Source: an uncultured Stomatobaculum sp. (GTDB lineage: Bacteria; Bacillota; Clostridia; Lachnospirales; Lachnospiraceae). From it: DNA of 24,764 nucleotides. This document shows, in pieces, positions 14,394-21,428 of the stretch (within the stretch, counting starts at the first letter, position 1; each line of letters begins with the position of its first letter). The notes beneath the pieces are model-generated. The model had not been told where the DNA came from. It ran no database searches and was given only the letters and a program-made list of their open reading frames with translations. The stretch covers positions 1 to 24,764 of the forward strand of contig NZ_CALEYG010000046.1 in assembly GCF_937924975.1 (NCBI RefSeq). Reading direction: 5' to 3'. A program made the position numbers and the translations under genes.

Positions 14394-15487
14394 TCGCCCT
14401 CCTTCTCAAACGCAGCGAGTGACGAGAGAAGACGCCGATTCTCTTCGGGCGTCTTGACCGCGGTTCGAAAATAACCCCCGGAAAGTCCGCGAAAGTTCGC
14501 GCAGTCTCGAAGCGGGAGTCCCCGCGCCGAAGCGTAACGAAGTCTTGCCGCGTTTTTTTCCGCGTCCGGCTCTGTGTCCGAGACGAGCAGAAAATTACAC
14601 TCGCTCTCCGAGACCCATAGCCCGAGAGCACGCAAGCCCGCGGCGAGTTCCGCCCGCCAAGCAGCAAGCAGCGCCGCGCTCTCCTTCTCCCAGTCCCCGG
14701 AGGCAAGGGCCGCCTCCCCGGCCGCCTCCGCGAGCACCGAGACCGGCCAGGGCTGTCCCGCCGCAAAGAGTGAAGCGCAAAGCGCTGGGTCCGAGCTCAC
14801 GCAGTAGCCGAGCCGCACGCCCGGCATCGCAAAAGTCTTGGTAAACGCGCCGAGCAGGATGCGCCGCGCTATGTCTCCCTCTCCGCGCAGATACTTTCGG
14901 AGTGAGGGTGCATCGTCCCGGTTCAGAAAGCCAAAGAAGCACTCGTCGGTAATGAGGGTAATATGATTTTCCTCACAGCGCCGCAGAATGCGAAGAAAGA
15001 GCTCCTCCGAGGGGACCAGCCCGGTCGGGTTATTCGGGAGACAGAGCCAAAAGAGTTCTGTCTCCTCCCGCAAGTCATCGAGCACGCGCGCCGTGAGTTG
15101 AAAGCCCTCTTCGCGGCGCAGCACATGAAAGTCACAGTGACAGCCGCGGCGCGTGAGCGCTCGCTCGTACTCCGAAAAACTCGGGGCAAGGAGCAGGGCG
15201 CGCTTTGGCCTAAGCACCTCCGCGAGCCGCTCAATCACATCCGCCGCGCCGTTTCCGCAAAAGACCTGGGTCTCGCTAACGGCATAGCGCTTCGCAAGCG
15301 CCGCGCGAAGCCCGCTCGCAAAGGGGTCCGGATAGTGGATGCAGGCAGCGACCGCGCGGTGCAGCGCTTCCTCCACCGCAGGCGGCATGCCGCGCGGGTT
15401 GATGTTCACCGAAAAGTCCGTAATCCCGGCTGCCTGCACGCCGCCCTGCGGAAAACAGGCGCCGCCGTGTTCGTAGGCGGAATTCAT
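14375..15487 (-). CDS. cobD: Threonine-phosphate decarboxylase
   Basis: This PLP enzyme decarboxylates L-threonine O-3-phosphate to (R)-1-amino-2-propanol phosphate, the linker of the B12 nucleotide loop. The 370-residue protein has the class I aminotransferase fold. N-terminal HGG and DFSVNINPRG open it, LPNNPTG follows in the middle, and the PLP lysine is Lys217 in GAFTKTFAMPGVRLGY. An Arg in FRTAVK near the C-terminus would bind the carboxylate. It resembles histidinol-phosphate aminotransferases, but the HGG start and B12 operon context favour CobD. The start overlaps the cobT stop by four bases, with GGAGGGA upstream. Confidence 0.92.
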   Translation of the reverse strand: MNSAYEHGGACFPQGGVQAAGITDFSVNINPRGMPPAVEEALHRAVAACIHYPDPFASGLRAALAKRYAVSETQVFCGNGAADVIERLAEVLRPKRALLLAPSFSEYERALTRRGCHCDFHVLRREEGFQLTARVLDDLREETELFWLCLPNNPTGLVPSEELFLRILRRCEENHITLITDECFFGFLNRDDAPSLRKYLRGEGDIARRILLGAFTKTFAMPGVRLGYCVSSDPALCASLFAAGQPWPVSVLAEAAGEAALASGDWEKESAALLAAWRAELAAGLRALGLWVSESECNFLLVSDTEPDAEKNAARLRYASARGLPLRDCANFRGLSGGYFRTAVKTPEENRRLLSSLAAFEKEGEWQRQS

Positions 15488-16572
15488 TGCTTCCCTCCCT
15501 GCTCCGTGTAAGCCGCAATGCCGAGCTCCGTAAAGCTGTCCGCCCCGCGGTACACTGCCTCCGCCATATCAAGGAGCGGAAGCGCCGCGACCGCCCCCGT
15601 GCCCTCGCCGAGGTGCAAGCCTGCCGAAATGAGGGGCTTTAAGTCAAGTTCCGAAAGAAGCGCGCCTGCGAGCGGATCCGCCGAACAGTGGCTCGCAACG
15701 AGATAGTCGCGGACGCCCGGTGCCAGGCAAAGCGCGGCAAGTGCCGCTGTCTCCGTGATAATGCCGTCGAGGAGCAGCGGAATTTTCTCGAGCGCCGCGC
15801 CGAGCATGAGCCCCGCGAGCGCTGCCAGGTCAAGCCCGCCGAGCGCTGCCAGAAGCCCGAGCGCATCGCCGCGCAAGTCTTGATGAAGCGCCAGCCCCTT
15901 TTCCACCACGCGCCGCTTGCGTTCCAGTCCCTCATCCGAGAGCCCCGCACCGCGCCCTATGAGCTCTGCGGGATTTCGTTCCAGCAGCGCAGCCGCAAGT
16001 GCCGCGCTGGTTGTCGTATTGCCGATTCCCATCTCTCCGGCGAGGAGAAGCGCCGTTCCCCGCCGCTTCTCTTCGGCCGCAAGTTCCATGCCGATGAAAA
16101 GCGCCTGTATACACTCCTCCCGTGTCATTGCGGCCTCTTCCGTGAAATCCCGCGTTCCGCTTCGAACCTTACGCCGAAGGATTTCCTCCCCCCGCGGCTC
16201 TCCCGCAGTGCCCACATCGACCGGGACAACCGCACAGTCCGCGAGCGCGGCCATGTGGTTCACCGTGCTGCCGCCGTAGGCAAGGTGCTCGCAGACCGCT
16301 GCGGTCACCTCCTGCCCGGTCTGGGTGATGCCCTGCTTCACCACGCCGTTGTCCGCACAGAAGACAAACAACTTGCGCGGCTTGAGTTGCAGCGCCGCAG
16401 TCCCCTGAATCCCGGCAATGCGAATCAAATCCTCTTCGAGCACACCGAGCCCGTGAAGCGGCATCGCAATCGAGAGAAACTTGCTCGCCGCAACATCCGT
16501 CGCCGTCCGATTCGGCGGCAAGATGTGCGCAATCGCCTCAAAAAAAGCCGTCTCGCTTCCTTGCAACGCCAC
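15484..16572 (-). CDS. cobT: Nicotinate-nucleotide:dimethylbenzimidazole phosphoribosyltransferase
   Basis: CobT activates the lower-ligand base as its alpha-ribotide for B12 assembly. The family signatures are FCADNGVVKQGITQTGQEVT near the N-terminus, GEMGIGNTTTSAAL in the middle, and LHLGEGTGAVAALPLLD at the end, where Glu323 is the expected catalytic base. I chose the GTG at 16572 (362 residues). It follows the cbiH stop by one base and has AGAGGAAGGG at good spacing. An ATG at 16596 would add eight residues but overlaps cbiH and lacks a good ribosome binding site. No genes for making dimethylbenzimidazole are visible nearby. Confidence 0.93.
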   Translation of the reverse strand: MALQGSETAFFEAIAHILPPNRTATDVAASKFLSIAMPLHGLGVLEEDLIRIAGIQGTAALQLKPRKLFVFCADNGVVKQGITQTGQEVTAAVCEHLAYGGSTVNHMAALADCAVVPVDVGTAGEPRGEEILRRKVRSGTRDFTEEAAMTREECIQALFIGMELAAEEKRRGTALLLAGEMGIGNTTTSAALAAALLERNPAELIGRGAGLSDEGLERKRRVVEKGLALHQDLRGDALGLLAALGGLDLAALAGLMLGAALEKIPLLLDGIITETAALAALCLAPGVRDYLVASHCSADPLAGALLSELDLKPLISAGLHLGEGTGAVAALPLLDMAEAVYRGADSFTELGIAAYTEQGGKQ

Positions 16573-16573
16573 T

Positions 16574-17320
16574 TTAGCCCTTCCTCTTTTTGTCATAGCC
16601 GCGCGGCGTCAGGAGATAGCCGTTCAATTCTATGCTGTCCTCCGCGCCGATAAAGACCGTGGTCCGCATATCGACCTCACGCTCCCGAAGTTCACCGAGT
16701 GTCAGCAACTCCTTGCTCTCACCCTTGCGACCGATATTCCGTGTAATCGCACAGAGCGTGTCCGCCCTGCGCGTCTCGAGGAAAATCTCCGCTGCCCGCG
16801 AGAGGCAGTCCTTTCGGCTACGGCTGCCCGGATTGTAGATGACCACCGCCATGCCCGAAGCCGCGAGGCTCTTAAGCCGCCGCTCAATCTGCTCCCAGGG
16901 TACCAAAAGGTCCGAGAGGCTGATGCAGGCAAAGTCCAGGGTCAGCGGGCTTCCGAGCAGGGCTGCGCCGGAGAGCGCCGCCGTGACGCCCGGCACCACC
17001 TCCACCGTGAGCTCCTTATGTGTCGCCGCGAGCTCTAGGATGAGGCTTGCCATGCCGTAAACCCCGGCATCGCCCGAGGAGACCACGGCTACCTGTTTTC
17101 CCTGAAGCGCAAGGGCAATCGCCTCTTCGCAGCGCTGTATCTCCTCGGTCATGCCGCTCTGAACGACCTCTTTTCCCTCCAATAAGTCTTCGATCAGCTT
17201 TAAATAGGTGCTGTAGCCCACAATGGTATCGGCCGCTTCAATCGTGTGAAGCGCCTTTAAGGTCATGGACTCCCGGTCCCCGGGGCCGATGCCGACCACC
17301 GCAATCGTATATGGTTTCAT
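16574..17320 (-). CDS. cbiH: (Cobalt-)precorrin-3B C17-methyltransferase
   Basis: CbiH (CobJ) methylates C-17 of the macrocycle using SAM, with ring contraction. The 248-residue tetrapyrrole methylase has GIGPGDRESMT at 11-21, GYSTYLKLI at about 35-43, SSGDAGVYGMA at about 81-91, the ISLSDLLVPW segment, and the closing MRTTVFIGAEDS. The start overlaps the cbiF stop by four bases and has GAGGGGA upstream. No cbiG or cbiD gene, which the anaerobic pathway would also need, is adjacent. Confidence 0.94.
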   Translation of the reverse strand: MKPYTIAVVGIGPGDRESMTLKALHTIEAADTIVGYSTYLKLIEDLLEGKEVVQSGMTEEIQRCEEAIALALQGKQVAVVSSGDAGVYGMASLILELAATHKELTVEVVPGVTAALSGAALLGSPLTLDFACISLSDLLVPWEQIERRLKSLAASGMAVVIYNPGSRSRKDCLSRAAEIFLETRRADTLCAITRNIGRKGESKELLTLGELREREVDMRTTVFIGAEDSIELNGYLLTPRGYDKKRKG

Positions 17321-18090
17321 GCTTGTTTCCCCTCTCTGAATTCAGTCGTAAAGCTCGGATCGTAGAGCTTTGAGTTTTCATACGTTTCACCGAGGAAATC
17401 CCCGATGAAAAGCAGTGCAGTTTTGCGAATCCCGGCAGCTTCCGCTTCTCTTGCAAGTTCGCCGAGCGTGGTGCGGATGATGCGTTCGTCCGGCCAGGTA
17501 GCCTTGTATACAATGGCAGCCGGGGTCTCTGTCGTATAGCAGCCGCCCAAAAGCAGCTCTTCCACCGCCTCGGCAACGCGCCCCGCCGAGAGAAATAATA
17601 CCAGACTTGCACCGTGCGCCGCGAGTGCCGATAGTTTTTCCTTTTCCGGCACCGGCGTGCGCCCCGCCGCGCGGGTCAGGATGACCGTCTGCGAGACCCC
17701 GGGCAGCGTGTACTCCGCACCGAGCGAGGCCGCCGCACCGAAGAAGGAGGAGACACCGGGGCAGACCTCAAAGGGCACCCCCGCCGCCTTGAGAGCATCC
17801 ATTTGCTCCCGGTGCGCGCCGTAAACAGAAGGGTCCCCGGTGTGCAGGCGCACCACGCGCTTTCCTTCTTTTGCCGCCGGAATCAGGATGTCCAACACCT
17901 CGTTTAAGTCAAGCCGCGCACTGTCGTGAATCTCCGCCCCTGTCTTACAGCGCTTTAAGAGTGCGGGATTCACGAGGGAACCCGCATAGACCACGACATC
18001 CGCTTCCTCCAAAAGTGCCGCGCCGCGCAGGGTCAAAAGATCCTCCGCCCCCGGGCCTGCACCGACAAAATATACCTTTCCCGCTTCCAC
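17317..18090 (-). CDS. cbiF: (Cobalt-)precorrin-4 C11-methyltransferase
   Basis: CbiF (CobM) methylates C-11 of the ring with SAM. It is the first gene of the operon. The tetrapyrrole methylase signatures are GAGPGAEDLLTLRG near the N-terminus, VYAGSLVNPALL, LHTGDPSVYGAHREQ and the central CPGVSSFFGAAASLGAEYTLP. I chose GTG at 18090 (257 residues, the usual length) because AAAGGAG stands five bases before it. A TTG at 18126 would add 12 non-conserved residues and no comparable ribosome binding site was seen for it. The end overlaps cbiH by four bases. Confidence 0.93.
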   Translation of the reverse strand: MEAGKVYFVGAGPGAEDLLTLRGAALLEEADVVVYAGSLVNPALLKRCKTGAEIHDSARLDLNEVLDILIPAAKEGKRVVRLHTGDPSVYGAHREQMDALKAAGVPFEVCPGVSSFFGAAASLGAEYTLPGVSQTVILTRAAGRTPVPEKEKLSALAAHGASLVLFLSAGRVAEAVEELLLGGCYTTETPAAIVYKATWPDERIIRTTLGELAREAEAAGIRKTALLFIGDFLGETYENSKLYDPSFTTEFREGKQA

Positions 18091-18323
18091 CGCTACTCCT
18101 TTCTCTCCCGATTCCGGGCATTCCAAACCAACTCCCTGAAAGCTTCGCGCCTACACACCTTGCTTTTGCCTTCAGAAGCCTCTGCGTCTCTCTCGAAGGA
18201 CTGCTTCGGACGACATTACTTGACCCCTGTCCTTCGCAAGCGCTCCCGTGTTTCAGGCCGTCCCGCCCGAAAAGAGACTGCGCGCCGCCGCCGTCTCTTT
18301 CTTTCTCTCACTCCGCTATTGTA
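18091..18323 (-). promoter_or_regulatory. Leader and promoter of the cobalamin operon
   Basis: An extended -10 element, TGT-TACAAT on the minus strand (ATTGTA at 18318-18323 on plus), would give an untranslated leader of about 220 bases. The leader has several complementary pairs: AAAGAGAC/GTCTCTTT (18271-18278 with 18293-18300), CGAAGGAC/GTCCTTCG (18194-18201 with 18229-18236) and a long-range CCTGAAA/TTTCAGG (18135-18141 with 18251-18257). The first, with its GC-rich loop and TTTT tail on the minus strand, could act as an attenuator. I looked for the conserved core of cobalamin riboswitches and did not find it. No gene is seen here. Confidence 0.45.
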
Positions 18324-18324
18324 A

Positions 18325-18354
18325 CAGAAAAGGAGCCTGTCGTCGCCGACAGGC
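18325..18354 (-). terminator. Terminator of ldh
   Basis: On the minus strand GCCTGTCG pairs with CGACAGGC around GCGA (18335-18354), followed by TCCTTTTCTG. It lies 16 bases past the ldh stop. Its T-rich tail runs into the -10 region of the cobalamin operon promoter. Confidence 0.8.
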
Positions 18355-18370
18355 CCCCGGACTCTCTTGT

Positions 18371-19342
18371 TCAGTGATGCAGGTCGCGCTCCGCTTCCGC
18401 AATCTTATCCTTCAGCTCCTTGCAGGACGCGTTGAACTTATCCTGCTCTTCTTCGGTGATCTGGCATTGAATCACAGACTGCACGCCGCTCGCGTTGATG
18501 ACCGCCGGTACACCCGCAAAGACGCCGTTCTGCTTGTACTCGCCGCGGAGATAAACCGAGACGGTCTGCACCGAGCTCTCGTCGCCGAGAATGGCCTTCG
18601 TTAAGCGGGTCAGCGCGATGCCGATGCCGTAGTAGGTTGCCTTCTTCGCCGCGATGATCTTATCCGCTGCGGTTCGCACATCAACCTCAATCTTTTCGAG
18701 CTCTTCCTTCTTGTAGACCCCGTTCGACTCCGCAATCACATCGAGCACCGGCTTCGTTGCGATGCAGACCTGGCTCCACGGCACAAACTCGGAATCGCCG
18801 TGCTCGCCCATCACATAGCCGTGAATGCTGCGCGGGTCTACCTTGAAATAGCTGCCGACCAGATAGCGGAGACGCGCGGTGTCGAGCGAGGTGCCGCTGC
18901 CGATGACGCGCTTCGGGTTGAAGCCCGAGAGATCGCAGGTCACCTTGGTCATCACATCGACCGGATTGGTCGCAATCAGGAAGATACCGTTAAAACCGGA
19001 GTCTGTGACAGGCTCCACAATCGACTTGAAAATGGCGGTATTGCGTGCGAGCAAATCCATGCGGCTCTCGCCCGGCTTCTGCGCGACACCGGCGCAGATG
19101 GTCACGATATCCGCCTCCTTGCAGTCGGCATAGGTGCCGTTCCAAATCTTCATGTGCGAACCCGAGAACGCGAGGCCATGGTTCAAGTCCATCGCCTCAC
19201 CCTCCGCCTTCTCTTTTACATAGTCAATCAAGACGAGCTCATCGCAGGTCTGCTGATTCAGCATTGCATAGGCGTAGCTCATACCGACCATGCCGCAGCC
19301 CACCAGTACAACTCTTCTCTTATCCTTTGCCATGATATTCAC
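18371..19342 (-). CDS. ldh: L-lactate dehydrogenase
   Basis: This cytoplasmic enzyme reduces pyruvate to L-lactate with NADH. The 323-residue protein shows the full set of motifs: VGCGMVGMSYA nucleotide loop near residue 14, CAGVAQKPGESRMDLL substrate loop (Gln in the AQKPGES segment, favouring lactate over malate), ATNPVDVMT, GSGTSLDTARLR, and the active-site His181 in GEHGDSEF. The start is taken as GTG at 19342 because AAGGGG is five bases upstream; an in-frame ATG at 19333 is nearly as likely and only three residues shorter. It stands alone, with a palindrome-rich upstream region and its own terminator. Confidence 0.95.
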   Translation of the reverse strand: MNIMAKDKRRVVLVGCGMVGMSYAYAMLNQQTCDELVLIDYVKEKAEGEAMDLNHGLAFSGSHMKIWNGTYADCKEADIVTICAGVAQKPGESRMDLLARNTAIFKSIVEPVTDSGFNGIFLIATNPVDVMTKVTCDLSGFNPKRVIGSGTSLDTARLRYLVGSYFKVDPRSIHGYVMGEHGDSEFVPWSQVCIATKPVLDVIAESNGVYKKEELEKIEVDVRTAADKIIAAKKATYYGIGIALTRLTKAILGDESSVQTVSVYLRGEYKQNGVFAGVPAVINASGVQSVIQCQITEEEQDKFNASCKELKDKIAEAERDLHH

Positions 19343-19382
19343 TCTTTCCCCTTGCGGTTCCTGTACGCCCTCTGCCGGACGT

Positions 19383-19427
19383 ATTGTATACGATACAATT
19401 CTACTTTATCACATTTTTCCAAAATGT
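19383..19427 (-). promoter_or_regulatory. Two 7-3-7 palindromes upstream of ldh
   Basis: ATTGTAT-ACG-ATACAAT (19383-19399) and ACATTTT-TCC-AAAATGT (19411-19427) are perfect seven-base inverted repeats, each with a three-base spacer. The first resembles sites of GntR/FCD regulators such as LldR, which respond to lactate. A Rex-type site was not seen. The -10 box is not clear: TACAAT within the first palindrome is a candidate, in which case the bound protein would block transcription. The regulator itself is not in the window. Confidence 0.55.
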
Positions 19428-19509
19428 AGTATGTTTGCTTTGAATAACGGCATAAAATATTGTCTTCCCGCCGCACAGCAACAAAAATGCCGCCGTGTCC
19501 CGCGCAGCA

Positions 19510-19518
19510 TGCTACAAT
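19510..19518 (+). promoter_or_regulatory. Possible extended -10 element for the phosphodiesterase gene
   Basis: TGC followed by TACAAT (19510-19518) stands 37 bases before the ATG of the downstream gene. No good -35 box is visible, so this is a weak call. Confidence 0.35.
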
Positions 19519-19555
19519 GAAGATTACGTTTATTTTCACCGCAAAAGGAGTACTT

Positions 19556-21421
19556 ATGTCTTCTTCCGTCAAAAATCCGACATCCTTTCGCCGCTTTGCG
19601 CTCTCCGCGCTCCCGGAGTTCTGGATGTTTCAACTGCTCGCCTCCCTGTTTCTCTTTCCGCTGAGCCGTCTCGTGTGGCGCTTTGTCCGCGCACTCACGG
19701 CAAAGAGCGGCGCGCTGACGAGTTCGAACTACCTTCGCTTTCTCGCCTCGTGGCGCGCGCCGGTGCTACTTGTTCTGCTCTTCCTGCTCGTCATGCTCTA
19801 CCTGCTCTTTGAACTGCTCGCGCCGATTTTCCTCTGCAACGCACTGCTAAGCGGCAGGCAGCTCCGCTACCGCACGGCACTTCTCGACGGGCTCCGCTCG
19901 CTCCGGAAATTTGCCTCCCCGCGCGGCCTCCTGTTTCTCTTTTATCTCGCCGTCCTGACGCCGCTCACCGGCGTTGGCTTTCACATCAGCCTGACAAAAA
20001 AACTGTACATTCCGAACTTTATCTCCGAAGTCATCGAGACGACGCCGCTCTACTTTCTGCTGTATCTCCTTCTCATGCTGTTTCTCTTCTGGCTCGGCTA
20101 CCGCATGCTTTTCTTCCTGCATGCGGCGCTTCTTGAGTCCCGCACACCCGGCGCAGCCTTTCGCCGCTCCTCGGAACTGGTGACCTCCAACCGGCTTCGC
20201 ATCGCAAAAGAGCTCTTGCCCTTGCTCCTGTTTCTCGCCGTCATCCGCCTGCTCGCGCAAGGTCTCTTAAAACTCCTGCCGGCCCTCGTTTTGATCGCGC
20301 GAGAGGAAAAGCTGCTGCGCAGCGCAGCCACACTGACCACCGGCACGGACCTCCTCCTGAGCGCCGAAAGTCGCGCCGAACTCCTGTACCGCTTTGCCGC
20401 GGCCTTTGCTGTGCTCCTCGGGAATTATCTGCTCTCCATGGTTTCCCTGCTCTGCAGCAGCTACTTTCTGCTTCGCTTTACCAGACTCTTTCTGATACTC
20501 GCGCGGGAGCAGGCGCCCGAAGAGCGGCCGCTTCCCAAAAGTCCGCGCCGCACGCTCCTGCTCGCTGCGATGGGCGCCTCCTTGTTCTTTACGGCTCTGC
20601 TCTCCTTTGTGCTCTCTTTCCTCTATGCGCCCCTCTTTGCGCGGGAGCAGCACACCAAACTGATTGCGCACCGCACCGGCGGCTATCTCGCGCCGGAGAA
20701 TTCGGTCGCGGGCATCATCGCCGCGGAAAATGCGGGTGCTTACGGCTCGGAAACCGATGTGCAGCGGACTTCGGACGGCTACTACGTCATCAACCACGAT
20801 GACAACTTTAAGCGTCTTGCCGGTGTGAACCGGACACCCCAGTCCATGACCTTCCTCGAGGTCAGAGGCCTCACCCTGACCGACCCGCATTTTCCCGCAG
20901 AACCCTATCCGGTCGCAACGCTCAGCGATCTTCTGGACGCCTGCCGCGGCAAGGAAAAACTCTTCATTGAGCTGAAAGGCGTGACCGCGGACAAAAAAAT
21001 GGCGGACGATGTCGTGCGCATCGTCCGCGAAAAAAATATGGTTTCGGAGGTCGTGATTATCTCCCTCTCCTACCGCGTCATCAACTATGTGGAGACCCAC
21101 TATCCGGAGTTTGACACCGGCGTTCTCTTCTTTGCCGGCGTCGGCAATCTCCCGAAGTTAAACTGCGACATTCTCCTCCTCGAGGAAGAGAGTGTGAGCA
21201 ACGCCCGCATTGCGGAAGCGCACGCCGCAGGCAAGCAAATCGGCGTCTGGACCGTCAACGACAGCAACGGGCTGTCCCGCTTCCTGGACAGCGAGGTCGA
21301 CTACATCATCACCGACGACATTCCCCTCGCAAAGGAAACCGAACAGGATCTCCTCGCGCGCACGCCCTACGAGATCTTTGAGGACCGCCTCGGCAATTTC
21401 TGGGATTTCATGTTCTTCTGA
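19556..21421 (+). CDS. Membrane-anchored glycerophosphodiester phosphodiesterase
   Basis: The 621-residue protein has two parts. Residues 1 to about 365 are hydrophobic with roughly eight membrane segments, matching the membrane domain found in one group of Firmicute phosphodiesterases. Residues 368-610 form a GDPD catalytic barrel with His372 in IAHRTGGYLAPENS, the acid pair in GSETDVQRTSDGYYVINHDD, IELKG, and the closing GVWTVNDSNG and VDYIITDDIP segments. It would hydrolyse glycerophosphodiesters, or polyglycerolphosphate chains as suggested for relatives, to glycerol 3-phosphate and an alcohol. The side of the membrane on which the barrel lies is not certain. AAAGGAG precedes the ATG at 19556, which is preferred over an upstream frame starting at 19460. 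It converges on the lipoprotein gene with only seven bases between. Confidence 0.92.
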   Translation: MSSSVKNPTSFRRFALSALPEFWMFQLLASLFLFPLSRLVWRFVRALTAKSGALTSSNYLRFLASWRAPVLLVLLFLLVMLYLLFELLAPIFLCNALLSGRQLRYRTALLDGLRSLRKFASPRGLLFLFYLAVLTPLTGVGFHISLTKKLYIPNFISEVIETTPLYFLLYLLLMLFLFWLGYRMLFFLHAALLESRTPGAAFRRSSELVTSNRLRIAKELLPLLLFLAVIRLLAQGLLKLLPALVLIAREEKLLRSAATLTTGTDLLLSAESRAELLYRFAAAFAVLLGNYLLSMVSLLCSSYFLLRFTRLFLILAREQAPEERPLPKSPRRTLLLAAMGASLFFTALLSFVLSFLYAPLFAREQHTKLIAHRTGGYLAPENSVAGIIAAENAGAYGSETDVQRTSDGYYVINHDDNFKRLAGVNRTPQSMTFLEVRGLTLTDPHFPAEPYPVATLSDLLDACRGKEKLFIELKGVTADKKMADDVVRIVREKNMVSEVVIISLSYRVINYVETHYPEFDTGVLFFAGVGNLPKLNCDILLLEEESVSNARIAEAHAAGKQIGVWTVNDSNGLSRFLDSEVDYIITDDIPLAKETEQDLLARTPYEIFEDRLGNFWDFMFF

Positions 21422-21428
21422 TTCTTCC

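Noticed and set aside
15688..16653. Plus-strand open frame of 321 codons opposite cobT
   Set aside because: It is a shadow of a GC-rich gene with strong family signatures on the other strand; the product is Arg-rich and unlike any protein I know.
18091..18323. Cobalamin riboswitch before cbiF
   Set aside because: Expected from context, but the conserved core sequences were not found on reading the minus strand, so only a generic leader is reported.
19343..19460. Rex (NADH-responsive) site upstream of ldh
   Set aside because: No TTGTGA-type inverted repeat is seen; the palindromes present have a different sequence.
20267..21100. Minus-strand open frame of 277 codons opposite the phosphodiesterase
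   Set aside because: It is antisense to the conserved catalytic domain, and the composition is that of a shadow frame.
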